DNA from: Stenotrophomonas sp. SAM-B
GTDB taxonomy: Bacteria; Pseudomonadota; Gammaproteobacteria; Xanthomonadales; Xanthomonadaceae
Length of the DNA: 64,000 nt
Reading direction: 5' to 3'
Assembly: GCF_013387485.1 (NCBI RefSeq)
Contig: NZ_JABBXB010000005.1
Location: forward strand, 124,001-188,000
Shown here: positions 8,053 through 16,912 of the stretch, piece after piece
How positions within the stretch are numbered: position 1 is the first letter of the stretch
Layout of the letters: each line of letters starts with the position of its first letter
Program-made: the position numbers and the translations under genes
Notes under the pieces: model-generated
Databases searched by the model: none
The model's input: only the letters and a program-made list of their open reading frames with translations
What the model was told of the DNA's origin: nothing

Positions 8053-9372
8053 TTACTTCAGGCTCGCGCCGAGTTCGTACCAGTCGACCCGGCGGGTCAC
8101 CCACATCACCGCGGCCAGCACGCCGAACAGCAGCAGCGAGCCCATCAGCAAGGCGTTGTTCTCCGAGATCAGCAGCCCGTACAGCGCGCCGTACAGTGCA
8201 CTGAGCATCAGCGCGAAGCCCAGCCCGCGTTTCCAGCTTTTCAGCACCCCGGCCAGGTACACGGTCTGGATGCCGATGCACGCCAGTGCCGAGAGCGCAT
8301 AGGCCTGCCAGAACGCGATGTGCTCGGAGAGGCTGAGCAACAACAGGAAGAAGATCGCCAGTGCCAGGCCGACCATCAGGTACTGCAGCGGGTGGATGCG
8401 CAGCTGCTTGATCAGCTCGAACAGGATGAAGCCGACGAAGGTGAGCAGGATGAAGAGGATGCCGTACTTGCTGGCGCGGTCGGCCTGGGTATACACATCG
8501 ACCGGGTTGACCAGCTCCACGCTGACGGCTTCGGCGTCGATGTCCGGGCGGTTGCGCAGCTGATGCTGGGCACGCGAGGCCAGCGAAGACACCGCCCACT
8601 GCGCGTCGAAACCCTGCGCGTCGACCCTGCGCTCGTTGGGCAGGAAACTGCCACCGAACAGCGGATGCGGCCAGGGCGAGCGCAGCGCGATGCGGCTGTC
8701 ATCGCCGACCGGCACCACCGACAGCGACCGGGTGCCATCCAGCACCAGCTCCAGTTCGACCTTGCTGCCCTTGAGCAGCCCGCCGCGTGCATCCTCCAGG
8801 CCCGGCAGGCCGACATGCAGGCCGGTGCCGATGCCACTGACGCCGCCGGCATCGGGCAGCAGGTTCAGGGCATTGCCATCCACCCGCAGGTTCGGCGAAC
8901 CGACCAGGCCGCGCACGTCGGCGATGCCCACGGTCAGGAACGGCGCACCATAGACGCGGCCCGCCTTCACCGGGTAATCGTCATCGGCGAACTCGGCGGT
9001 GACCGTGGCCTTCCAGCTGTAGACCGGCACCCGGAACAGCCCGACCCGGCGCTCGTCCGGCTGCATCACGCCGTCCACCTTCAGCGTGGCCGGCATCTGC
9101 AGCCACTGGCCCTGCTCGACCTGCTTTTCCTTCTTCTTGGTGCCGGCCGCATCCACTACCTCCACCTCGCGGGTCTCGGTCCACGGCACCACGCGGATCG
9201 GGCCGGTCAGGATCTGCGCGCCGGCGCGGCTCTGCGCCACGCGCTGGTATGCCTCGTCTCGGTACGCCTCGCGTTCGCGGATCACGCCCTTGATCAGGCT
9301 CAGCGGAATCAGCAGCAACAGGATCAGCCCGCCCACGATGGCGAACCGCAACAGCATCTTCAGGGATTTCAT
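8053..9372 (-). CDS. creD: Inner-membrane protein CreD
   Basis: A 439-residue membrane protein of the CreD (Cet) family. One N-terminal transmembrane helix (about residues 8-27) is followed by a large periplasmic domain to about residue 300. A block of roughly five helices then closes the protein. The start at 9372 has a GAGGA ribosome site. creD is the classic target of the CreBC two-component system, tied to envelope integrity and beta-lactam response. Here it lies directly after creC with a CreB-type tag at 9437-9452. That gap and tag suggest its own induced promoter in addition to readthrough. Confidence 0.93.
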   Translation of the reverse strand: MKSLKMLLRFAIVGGLILLLLIPLSLIKGVIREREAYRDEAYQRVAQSRAGAQILTGPIRVVPWTETREVEVVDAAGTKKKEKQVEQGQWLQMPATLKVDGVMQPDERRVGLFRVPVYSWKATVTAEFADDDYPVKAGRVYGAPFLTVGIADVRGLVGSPNLRVDGNALNLLPDAGGVSGIGTGLHVGLPGLEDARGGLLKGSKVELELVLDGTRSLSVVPVGDDSRIALRSPWPHPLFGGSFLPNERRVDAQGFDAQWAVSSLASRAQHQLRNRPDIDAEAVSVELVNPVDVYTQADRASKYGILFILLTFVGFILFELIKQLRIHPLQYLMVGLALAIFFLLLLSLSEHIAFWQAYALSALACIGIQTVYLAGVLKSWKRGLGFALMLSALYGALYGLLISENNALLMGSLLLFGVLAAVMWVTRRVDWYELGASLK

Positions 9373-9436
9373 GACCCGTCCTCGGTTGGGAGGGGGCCAG
9401 CTTCCCGCGCGCCGGTGTGCGGGGTTTGTGCCGGGT

Positions 9437-9452
9437 TTGAAGTCTGTGTGAA
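9437..9452 (-). promoter_or_regulatory. Candidate CreB-binding cre tag upstream of creD
   Basis: On the minus strand the site reads TTCAC, six bases, TTCAA. The published CreB/BlrA tag is two TTCAC direct repeats six bases apart, so nine of ten conserved positions match. It lies 65 bases before the creD ATG, inside the creC-creD gap, as expected for an activator site. Confidence 0.65.
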
Positions 9453-9466
9453 GTGTGGCGCGGCGG

Positions 9467-10924
9467 TCAGCGCCGCGGCGGGAGCGCGGGCAGCCGCGAC
9501 GGCAGCCACAACACCGCCTGCGCGCCGCCGTCATCGCGGTTGCGCAGGCTCACGCGGCCGCCGTGCAGGCGCGCCACTTCCTGCACGAAGGACAGGCCGA
9601 GGCCGGAGCTGCGCTGGCCGGTGCCGGGGCGCGCCAGCGAATAGAAGCGTTCGAACACACGGTCGAGCGCGTACTCCGGCACGCCGCTGCCGCGATCGGC
9701 CACGGTCAGTGCGATGCCCTCGCCTTCCACGCCCGCACCGAGGGTGATGGCGCTGCCGGCAGGCGAGAAAGCCACGGCATTTTCCAGCAGGTTGTTGAGG
9801 GCCTGGCGCAGCAGGTAGCCATCGCCCTGCACGCTGTCGGCCCGCACGTCGATCGCGATCACCACCCCGGCCGCCTGCGCGCGTACCGCCACCGCGTCGG
9901 CGGCGGCCTGCAGCAACGGTGCCAGCGCGAGCCGCTCATGCTTCTGCAGCCAGCCGTACTGCTCCACCTCGGCCAGCGCCAGCAGTTTGTCGATGGTTTC
10001 GGTCAGGCGCTGCGCCTGGCCTTCGATGCTGCGTGCGAAGTGCGCGCGGTCGGCATCCGGCAGCGGCTCCTGCAGCAGTTCCGCCGCGCCGCGGATCGCG
10101 GCCAGCGGGCTCTTCATTTCATGCGTCAGCGACTGCACGTACTGCTCGACGTAGGCCTTGCCTTCCAGCTTGCGGCGCATGGTTTCCAGTGCCTGGCCCA
10201 GATCGCCGATCTCATCGCGGCGCGGCTTCGGTGGCGGCACCGGCTCACCGGCGCTGACCGCCTTGGCATAGCGGTTGAGCCGGCTCACGCCGTGCATCAG
10301 CCACGCGGTCATCAGCAGGCCGATCAGTGCCGACAGGCCGATCAACCACGCGCCACGTTTCATGATGGCGCGCTGGCTGGCCGCGATGAACGGATCGATG
10401 CTGCGGTTGGGCTGGGCCAGGCTGAGCACGCCGATCAAGCGGCGCCCATCGGCCGGATCGAAGATCGGCGCGGCCACGTGCATCACCGAGTGGGTATCGT
10501 CGCCCGGGGTTTCCGGGCTGGAACGCGCGCCGTATTCGCCACGCAGTGTGCGGTAGACGTCATTCCAGCGCGAGTTGTCGCGGCCGACATCGCGCCCGGT
10601 CGAGTCGTACACCACGATGCCCTTGGCATCGGTGATGGTGACCTGATAATCCAGCGTGCGTTTGGGGAACCGCCATACCATCGCCTTGGGGTCGCGCCGC
10701 TGCGCCCGGGCCAGGTCGGCGACGAAGCGGCCCTGGCGGATCTGCCCGGCCTTGAGATCGGCCGCGGCCATTTCCGCCAGCACGTTGGCCGCATCGACCA
10801 GCGTCGACTCCATCGCCTGGCGCACGCCCGGCTTCACTTCGTTGACGAAGATGCGCATCACGAAGAACGCGGCGATGCCCACGATCAGGAAGAAGCCCAG
10901 GAACAGTTTCAGGCCCAGCCGCAT
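9467..10924 (-). CDS. creC: Sensor histidine kinase CreC
   Basis: A 485-residue membrane histidine kinase. Two transmembrane helices (about 7-25 and 178-200) enclose a periplasmic sensor domain that resembles the CreC double-PAS-like region. A HAMP linker follows. The phospho-accepting His268 lies in SLTHEMKSPLAAI. The ATPase domain has the N box (NNLLENAVAFS), the G1 box (DRGSGVPE) and the G2 box (SSGLGLSFV). It phosphorylates CreB, encoded immediately upstream with a two-base gap. A 94-base gap with a cre tag separates it from creD. Confidence 0.93.
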   Translation of the reverse strand: MRLGLKLFLGFFLIVGIAAFFVMRIFVNEVKPGVRQAMESTLVDAANVLAEMAAADLKAGQIRQGRFVADLARAQRRDPKAMVWRFPKRTLDYQVTITDAKGIVVYDSTGRDVGRDNSRWNDVYRTLRGEYGARSSPETPGDDTHSVMHVAAPIFDPADGRRLIGVLSLAQPNRSIDPFIAASQRAIMKRGAWLIGLSALIGLLMTAWLMHGVSRLNRYAKAVSAGEPVPPPKPRRDEIGDLGQALETMRRKLEGKAYVEQYVQSLTHEMKSPLAAIRGAAELLQEPLPDADRAHFARSIEGQAQRLTETIDKLLALAEVEQYGWLQKHERLALAPLLQAAADAVAVRAQAAGVVIAIDVRADSVQGDGYLLRQALNNLLENAVAFSPAGSAITLGAGVEGEGIALTVADRGSGVPEYALDRVFERFYSLARPGTGQRSSGLGLSFVQEVARLHGGRVSLRNRDDGGAQAVLWLPSRLPALPPRR

Positions 10925-10926
10925 GC

Positions 10927-11616
10927 CTACACCTCCAGTGCGTAGCCCAGGCCACGGTGGGTGCGGATCGGGTCGGTCGCGGCCCCAGCGGCACGCAGCT
11001 TGGCGCGCAGCGTTTTCACGTGCGTATCCACCGTGCGGTCGGCGCTGTCGGCGTCACTGTCCCACCCGCGGTCCATCAGCTGGGCGCGGCTGAGGATCGC
11101 GCCGGGGCGCTGCAGCAGGGCCGCCATCAGCGCGTACTCGTACCGGGTCAAGTCCAGCGGCTGGTCGCCGAAGCGGATCCGGCTGCCCTCGCGGTCGATC
11201 GAGAAACGGCCGTGCTGCTGCCAGCCCGAGGTCTCCGCGGGAGCCGCCGACCGGCGCAGGCGCGCACGGACCCGCGCCACCAGCTCGCGCGGCGAAAAGG
11301 GCTTGGCCATGTAATCGTCCGCGCCCAGTTCCAGCCCGAGCACGCGGTCGAACTCGTCATTACGGGCGGTCAGGAAGATCACCGGCACCTCGCTGAAGGT
11401 CCGCAGCGTGCGGCAGACCTCGAAGCCGCTCATGTCCGGCAGGCCGACGTCCAGTACCACCACGTCGAACGCCTGCTGGCGCAGCCGGGCCAGCGCCTCC
11501 CCGCCGAGCAGGCTGTGGTGGGCACCGTAGCCTTCGCTGCGCAGCGCATACAGAACGGTGTCGGCGATGGCGGTTTCGTCCTCGACCACCAGGACGTTGT
11601 GCAGGGGGTGGTTCAT
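10927..11616 (-). CDS. creB: Response regulator CreB (OmpR family)
   Basis: A 229-residue DNA-binding response regulator. The receiver domain has the acidic pair in VVEDE, the phosphorylation site Asp56 (LDVGLPDMSG), the switch Thr in FLTAR and the Lys in KPFSPRELVARVRARLRR. A winged-helix OmpR domain follows, with RTVDTHVKTLRAKL as recognition helix. It should bind TTCAC direct repeats, one of which precedes creD. The start at 11616 has no ribosome site. A -10 box TATGCT ends six bases before the ATG, so the message is probably leaderless. Confidence 0.93.
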   Translation of the reverse strand: MNHPLHNVLVVEDETAIADTVLYALRSEGYGAHHSLLGGEALARLRQQAFDVVVLDVGLPDMSGFEVCRTLRTFSEVPVIFLTARNDEFDRVLGLELGADDYMAKPFSPRELVARVRARLRRSAAPAETSGWQQHGRFSIDREGSRIRFGDQPLDLTRYEYALMAALLQRPGAILSRAQLMDRGWDSDADSADRTVDTHVKTLRAKLRAAGAATDPIRTHRGLGYALEV

Positions 11617-11622
11617 GCGCGC

Positions 11623-11655
11623 AGCATAGCCGCTGGGCCCGCCGCCCCGTACACT
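11623..11655. promoter_or_regulatory. Divergent leaderless promoters of creB and rlmJ
   Basis: On the minus strand a -10 box TATGCT (11628-11623) ends six bases before the creB ATG. On the plus strand a -10 box TACACT (11650-11655) ends six bases before the rlmJ ATG. In both cases the expected start nucleotide is the A of the start codon. Neither gene has a ribosome binding site in the 45-base gap. No strong -35 boxes are visible. Confidence 0.55.
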
Positions 11656-11661
11656 GCCCCG

Positions 11662-12519
11662 ATGAATTACCGCCACGCCTTCCATGCCGGCAACCATGCC
11701 GATGTGCTCAAGCACATCGTGCAGCTTGCCCTGCTCGACACCTTCAAGCGCAAGGACAGCCCGTTCTTCGTGCTGGACACCCACGGCGGCGCTGGCCGCT
11801 ACCTGCTGGCCAGCGAGGAAAGCCGCAAGACGCTGGAGGCCGAGGACGGCGTGATGCGCCTGATGGCCCAGCCGCAGCTGCCGGCGGTGGTCGAGCGCTA
11901 TCTCAAGGCGGTCCAGGCCGACAATCCGGTCGGGGCGATGATCAGCTACCCCGGCTCGCCGTTGCTGACCGCCCAGACCCTGCGCGAGCAGGACCGCATG
12001 GCGGTCTGCGAGGTCCAGGATGCAGAAGCCGCCGCGCTGAAGGCGCTGTTCGCCCATGACAGCCGCGTCGCGGTGTACCAGGCCGACGGCTACGCCCAGA
12101 ACAGGAAGCTGCTGCCGCCCAAGGCCAACGGGGTGAAGATCGGCCGCGGGCTGGTCCTGATCGACCCGCCCTACGAGGGCCAGGACGCCGAATACCAGGC
12201 CATCATCGCTTCGGTGACGGAGATCCTGGGCCGCTGGCCGCAGGCGAGCTTCGCGATCTGGTTCCCGATCAAGCAGCGCCGGACCATCCTGCATTTCCTG
12301 CGCAAGGCCTGCGCCCTGCCGGTGAAATCGGTGCTGACCGCCGAGTTGCTGATCCGCCCGGACGACTCCCCGCTGCGGCTCAACGGCAGCGGCATGCTGC
12401 TGCTCAACCCGCCGTGGCAGTTCGACCAGGTCCTGGCCCCGGCGATGCCGGCGCTCAAGCAATACCTGGGCGAGGCCGGCGCCTCGACCCGCCTGCAGTG
12501 GCTCAAGCAGGCCGAATGA
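11662..12519 (+). CDS. rlmJ: 23S rRNA adenine-2030 N6-methyltransferase RlmJ
   Basis: A 285-residue SAM-dependent methyltransferase acting on A2030 of 23S rRNA. The N-terminus YRHAFHAGNHADVLKHIV is diagnostic for RlmJ. The SAM-binding motif is in DTHGGAGRY, and the catalytic DPPY appears as LIDPPYEG at about residue 170. Length is normal. The reading frame extends far upstream, but those residues lie antisense to creB. The ATG at 11662 gives the family N-terminus and sits six bases after a TACACT -10 box, which suggests a leaderless message. Confidence 0.95.
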   Translation: MNYRHAFHAGNHADVLKHIVQLALLDTFKRKDSPFFVLDTHGGAGRYLLASEESRKTLEAEDGVMRLMAQPQLPAVVERYLKAVQADNPVGAMISYPGSPLLTAQTLREQDRMAVCEVQDAEAAALKALFAHDSRVAVYQADGYAQNRKLLPPKANGVKIGRGLVLIDPPYEGQDAEYQAIIASVTEILGRWPQASFAIWFPIKQRRTILHFLRKACALPVKSVLTAELLIRPDDSPLRLNGSGMLLLNPPWQFDQVLAPAMPALKQYLGEAGASTRLQWLKQAE

Positions 12520-12524
12520 CCCCT

Positions 12525-12551
12525 CCAGGCCAGACCGGAACCCCGGCCTGG
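12525..12551 (+). terminator. Weak hairpin after rlmJ
   Basis: A seven-base stem CCAGGCC / GGCCTGG with a 13-base loop lies six bases past the rlmJ stop. It has no T run, so it would be a factor-dependent or weak terminator at best. Confidence 0.3.
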
Positions 12552-12645
12552 CCGGCTCCTCCCGGCCGGATCGGCGTGAGTGATCCGTTCACGGAACGCT
12601 GCCCCCGGGATGCGAGAATCCTGAGACCACCAAGGAATCACCGGT

Positions 12646-13191
12646 ATGGCTACCCGTAACCGCATGCCGCCCTGGCACGAGATTTTCAAGGCACCCAGTG
12701 GCCACGAGCTGCTGATCCGCCCGATCCGGCCGGAAGACGGCCCGCCGCTGCATGCTGCCTTCAGTCTGTTCGGTCCCGAAGAGATCCGCGACCGTTTCCT
12801 GCAGTCGGTGACCGAGCTGTCGCCGGAAACGACGCAGCGCCTGACCCACCCCAATCCCAAGAGCGAAATCACCCTGGTCGCGGCCGAATCCCTGCCCGCC
12901 GGTGAAGCCGTGGTGGGCGCGGTGGCGCGCGCCTCCATCATCCCCGGCACCCGCGAAGCCGAGTACGCGATCTTGGTCAGCCGCTTCCTGGTCGGCCAGG
13001 GCCTGGGCCGGCAGCTGATGCGCAAGCTGGTCAAGTGGGCCCGTGGCAAGTATCTGGACCGCCTGTACGGCGATGTCGCCGAAGAGAACGAGCCGATGAA
13101 GCAGCTGGCCGCCTCGCTGGGCTTCCAGCCGATCCCGCACCCGAACGGTACGCCGGGCCTGGTGCGCATGGTGCTCGAACTCGACAGCTGA
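12646..13191 (+). CDS. GNAT family N-acetyltransferase
   Basis: A 181-residue acetyltransferase of the GNAT fold, covering nearly the whole chain. Strand LLIRPIRPEDGPPLHAAF opens the fold. The acetyl-CoA pyrophosphate loop is seen as FLVGQGLGRQLMRKLVKWA near residues 118-138 (Q/R-x-x-G-x-G/A). The last part (VAEENEPMKQLAASLGFQP) is the typical GNAT end. Close relatives are often fused to the C-terminus of Pat/acyl-CoA synthetase-like proteins; here it stands alone. The substrate is unknown. It is a single gene between rlmJ and a SMAG pair. Confidence 0.85.
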   Translation: MATRNRMPPWHEIFKAPSGHELLIRPIRPEDGPPLHAAFSLFGPEEIRDRFLQSVTELSPETTQRLTHPNPKSEITLVAAESLPAGEAVVGAVARASIIPGTREAEYAILVSRFLVGQGLGRQLMRKLVKWARGKYLDRLYGDVAEENEPMKQLAASLGFQPIPHPNGTPGLVRMVLELDS

Positions 13192-13217
13192 AACGGGGCG
13201 CATGCCCACGCCCTGAT

Positions 13218-13290
13218 CGGTAGTGCCGGCCGCTGGCCGGCTCTCGAACATCACGCATCGCCTGGAGCCGGCCAGCGGCCGGCACTACCG
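13218..13290. repeat. Inverted SMAG pair upstream of mfd
   Basis: A head GGTAG plus palindrome (TGCCGGCC, GCT, GGCCGGC) occurs at 13218-13243. The same unit is inverted at 13264-13290, with 20 bases between. The pair can fold into one long cruciform. This is the commonest SMAG form in the window; single copies lie at 40990 and 44928. Confidence 0.85.
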
Positions 13291-13338
13291 TTGACTGCCA
13301 GCGGCCTGCACGCTGCGGTCTGCTAAAATCGACGGTTC

Positions 13339-16300
13339 ATGTCACGCACCTCCTATCCCGTACCGCCGCTGCCACGTCCTGGACAGCTCCGCGCCTGGTG
13401 GCGCGCTCCCGCTTCGGCGACAGCGCTGGCGTGGTACATCGCCCGCGCGGCGCAGTCGCACGACGGGCCGTTGCTGGTGGTCGCGCGCGACAACCACGGC
13501 GCGAACCAGATCGAAGCGGACCTGCACACCCTGCTGGGCACGGCCGGCGACGTGCCGATCGTGGCGTTCCCGGACTGGGAAACCCTGCCCTACGACGCCT
13601 TCAGCCCGCACCCGGACATCATTTCCCAGCGCCTGGCCGCGTTGCACGCCCTGCCTGCGCTCAAGCGCGGCATCGTGGTGGTGCCGGTGCAGACACTGCT
13701 GCAGCAGCTGGCCCCGCTCAAGTACGTCATCGGTGGCAGCTTCGACCTGACCGTCGGCCAGCGACTGGATCTGGATGCGGAAAAGCGCCGCCTGGAATCG
13801 GCCGGCTACCGCAACGTGCCGCAGGTGATGGACCCGGGTGATTTCGCCGTGCGTGGCGGCCTGCTCGATGTCTACCCGATGGGGGCCGACGCGCCGCTGC
13901 GGGTGGAACTGCTCGACGAAGACATCGATTCGATCCGCGCCTTCGATCCGGAATCGCAGCGCTCGCTGGACAAGGTCGAGGCCGTGCACATGCTGCCCGG
14001 CCGTGAAGTACCGCTGGATGACCTCAGCGTCTCGCGCGTACTCAACACGCTGCGCGAACGCTTCGATGTGGATACCCGGCGCAGCGCGCTGTACCAGGAT
14101 CTCAAGGCCGGTATCGCGCCGGCCGGCATCGAGTACTACCTGCCGCTGTTCTTCGACAAGACCGCGACCCTGCTCGATTACCTGCAGCCCAACGTGCTGC
14201 CGGTACTGGCGCCGAACGTGTTCGATGCCGCGGCCGCGTTCTGGGCGCAGACCCAGAACCGCTACGAGCAGCGCCGCCACGATGTCGAGCGCCCGCTGCT
14301 GGCGCCGGAAGAGTTGTATGCCAGCCCCGAGCAACTGCGCGCCACGCTCAACGGCCTCGCCCGCGTGGAAGTCTGGCCGCCGGATCACGATCGCATCGGT
14401 GATGCACAGCCGCTGGGCGACCAGCCGCTGCCCCCGCTGCCGGTGGCCGCGCGCGATGCCCCGGCCGCCGAGGCACTCAAATCCTTCATCGGTCACTACC
14501 CGGGCCGGGTGCTGATCGCCGCCGATTCCGCCGGCCGCCGCGAAGCGCTGCTGGAAGTGCTGCTCGCCGCCGAGCTGAAGCCGCCGGTAGTCGCCGACCT
14601 GCCCGGCTTCCTGGCCGACGACAGCGTGCGCTTCGGCATCACCGTGGCGCCGCTGGAAGATGGCTTCGCGCTGGAGAATCCGCCGATCGCGGTGCTGACC
14701 GAGCGCCAGCTGTTCCCCGAACGCGCCGGCCAGCAGCGCCGCAGCCGCCGTGCCGGGCGCGAGCCCGAAGCGATCATCCGCGACCTCGGCGAGCTCAGCG
14801 AAGGCTCGCCGATCGTGCATGAAGACCACGGTGTCGGCCGTTACCGCGGCCTGATCGTGCTGGATGCCGGCGGCATGCCCGGCGAGTTCCTGGAAATCGA
14901 ATACGCCAAGGGCGACCGCCTGTATGTGCCGGTCGCCCAGCTGCACCTGATCAGCCGTTACTCCGGCGCGTCGCCGGAAACCGCGCCGCTGCATTCGCTC
15001 GGTGGCGAGCAGTGGACCAAGGCCAAGCGCAAGGCGGCCGAAAAAGTCCGCGACGTCGCCGCCGAGCTGCTGGAAATCCAGGCGCGTCGGCGTGCGCGTG
15101 CCGGCCTGGCGCTGCACGTGGACCGCGCGATGTACGAGCCGTTCGCGGCCGGCTTCCCGTTCGAGGAAACGCCGGATCAGCTCGCCGCGATCGACGCGAC
15201 GCTGCGCGATCTGGCCAGCAGCCAGCCGATGGACCGCGTGGTCTGCGGCGACGTCGGCTTCGGCAAGACCGAGGTCGCCGTGCGCGCCGCGTTCGCCGCC
15301 GCCAGCGCCGGCAAGCAGGTCGCCGTGCTGGTGCCGACCACCCTGCTGGCCGAACAGCATTACCGCAATTTCCGCGATCGCTTCGCCGATTGGCCGCTCA
15401 GGGTGGAGGTGCTGTCGCGCTTCAAATCCACCAAGGAGATCAAGGCCGAACTGGAGAAGGTCGCCGCCGGCACCATCGACGTCATCATCGGCACCCATCG
15501 CCTGCTGCAGCCGGACGTGAAGTTCAAGGACCTCGGTCTGGTCGTGGTCGATGAGGAACAGCGCTTCGGTGTGCGCCAGAAGGAAGCGCTGAAGGCGATG
15601 CGCGCCAACGTGCATCTGCTGACGCTGACCGCCACGCCGATTCCGCGCACGCTCAACATGGCCATGGCCGGCCTGCGTGATCTGTCGATCATCGCCACGC
15701 CGCCGCCGAACCGGCTGGCGGTCAAGACGTTCATCACCGCCTGGGACAACGCACTGCTGCGCGAAGCGTTCCAGCGCGAACTGGCCCGCGGTGGCCAGCT
15801 GTATTTCCTGCACAACGATGTGGAGAGCATCGGCCGCATGCAGCGCGAGCTGTCCGAGCTGGTGCCCGAAGCGCGCATCGGCATCGCACATGGGCAGATG
15901 CCCGAGCGCGAGCTGGAGCGGGTGATGCTGGACTTCCAGAAGCAGCGTTTCAACGTGCTGCTGTCGACCACGATCATCGAATCGGGCATCGACATCCCCA
16001 ACGCCAACACCATCATCATCAACCGCGCCGACCGCTTCGGCCTGGCCCAGCTGCACCAGCTGCGCGGCCGCGTCGGTCGCTCGCATCACCGTGCGTACGC
16101 TTACCTGGTGGTACCGGACAAGCGCGCGATGACGCCCGATGCCGAGAAGCGCCTGGAGGCGATCGCCTCGATGGACGAGCTCGGCGCCGGCTTCACCTTG
16201 GCCACCCACGATCTGGAAATCCGCGGTGCCGGCGAGCTGCTCGGCGAGGACCAGAGCGGCCAGATGGCCGAGGTCGGCTTCAGCCTGTACACCGAGCTGC

Positions 16301-16806
16301 TCGAACGTGCGGTGCGCAGCATCCGCCTGGGCAAGCTGCCTGACCTGGATGCGGGTGAAGAGGCACGCGGTGCCGAGGTCGAGCTGCATGTTCCCGCCCT
16401 GATCCCCGACGCCTACCTGCCCGACGTGCATACCCGCCTGACCCTGTACAAGCGCATCAGCAGCGCGCGTGATACCGGCGAGCTGCGCGAACTGCAGGTG
16501 GAGATGATCGACCGTTTCGGCCTGCTGCCGGACCCGGCCAAGCACCTGTTCGCGATCGCAGAACTCAAGCTGCAGGCCAACGCGCTCGGCATCCGCAAGC
16601 TGGAGCTGGGCGAGAACGGCGGCCGCATCGTGTTCAATCCCAAGCCGGAGATCGACCCGATGGCGGTCATCCAGCTGATCCAGAAGCAGCCCAAGCTGTA
16701 TACGATGGATGGGCCGGACAAGCTGCGCATCAAGCATCCCCTGCCGCTGCCCGAAGACCGTTTCAGTGCCGCCAAGGCGTTGCTGCTGACCCTGTCCCCT
16801 CGCTGA
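13339..16806 (+). CDS. mfd: Transcription-repair coupling factor Mfd
   Basis: A 1155-residue ATP-dependent translocase that removes RNA polymerase stalled at lesions and recruits UvrA. The UvrB-like N-terminal module (VARDNHGANQIEADL, FPDWETLPYDAFSPHPDI) runs to about residue 400. The RNA polymerase-interaction domain follows (VHEDHGVGRYRGL). The RecG-like motor comes next: Walker A GDVGFGKTE near 637, the DExQ box as VVVDEEQRFGV near 735, and the motif VI region QLRGRVGRS. A C-terminal TRCF domain closes it. Full length. A -10 box TAAAAT at 13324-13329 and no ribosome site suggest a leaderless or nearly leaderless message. Confidence 0.97.
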   Translation: MSRTSYPVPPLPRPGQLRAWWRAPASATALAWYIARAAQSHDGPLLVVARDNHGANQIEADLHTLLGTAGDVPIVAFPDWETLPYDAFSPHPDIISQRLAALHALPALKRGIVVVPVQTLLQQLAPLKYVIGGSFDLTVGQRLDLDAEKRRLESAGYRNVPQVMDPGDFAVRGGLLDVYPMGADAPLRVELLDEDIDSIRAFDPESQRSLDKVEAVHMLPGREVPLDDLSVSRVLNTLRERFDVDTRRSALYQDLKAGIAPAGIEYYLPLFFDKTATLLDYLQPNVLPVLAPNVFDAAAAFWAQTQNRYEQRRHDVERPLLAPEELYASPEQLRATLNGLARVEVWPPDHDRIGDAQPLGDQPLPPLPVAARDAPAAEALKSFIGHYPGRVLIAADSAGRREALLEVLLAAELKPPVVADLPGFLADDSVRFGITVAPLEDGFALENPPIAVLTERQLFPERAGQQRRSRRAGREPEAIIRDLGELSEGSPIVHEDHGVGRYRGLIVLDAGGMPGEFLEIEYAKGDRLYVPVAQLHLISRYSGASPETAPLHSLGGEQWTKAKRKAAEKVRDVAAELLEIQARRRARAGLALHVDRAMYEPFAAGFPFEETPDQLAAIDATLRDLASSQPMDRVVCGDVGFGKTEVAVRAAFAAASAGKQVAVLVPTTLLAEQHYRNFRDRFADWPLRVEVLSRFKSTKEIKAELEKVAAGTIDVIIGTHRLLQPDVKFKDLGLVVVDEEQRFGVRQKEALKAMRANVHLLTLTATPIPRTLNMAMAGLRDLSIIATPPPNRLAVKTFITAWDNALLREAFQRELARGGQLYFLHNDVESIGRMQRELSELVPEARIGIAHGQMPERELERVMLDFQKQRFNVLLSTTIIESGIDIPNANTIIINRADRFGLAQLHQLRGRVGRSHHRAYAYLVVPDKRAMTPDAEKRLEAIASMDELGAGFTLATHDLEIRGAGELLGEDQSGQMAEVGFSLYTELLERAVRSIRLGKLPDLDAGEEARGAEVELHVPALIPDAYLPDVHTRLTLYKRISSARDTGELRELQVEMIDRFGLLPDPAKHLFAIAELKLQANALGIRKLELGENGGRIVFNPKPEIDPMAVIQLIQKQPKLYTMDGPDKLRIKHPLPLPEDRFSAAKALLLTLSPR

Positions 16807-16811
16807 TTTCA

Positions 16812-16842
16812 CGCCTGGCGCCGGTCGCCAGGCGGTATCTTT
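16812..16842 (+). terminator. mfd terminator
   Basis: A nine-base perfect stem CGCCTGGCG / CGCCAGGCG with loop CCGGT, followed by a modest T-rich tail (GTATCTTT). It begins six bases after the mfd stop. Confidence 0.55.
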
Positions 16843-16912
16843 CCACCGGCACGGGCGGCATGCCGTCCTGCCAGGATGGCGGTCTTCCGGCCGCCCACCA
16901 CCGGACGCCCCC

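Noticed and set aside
13218..13290. Possible rho-independent terminator after the GNAT gene
   Set aside because: The long stem has no T run, and the same units recur elsewhere, including within a coding region. It is a repeat pair.
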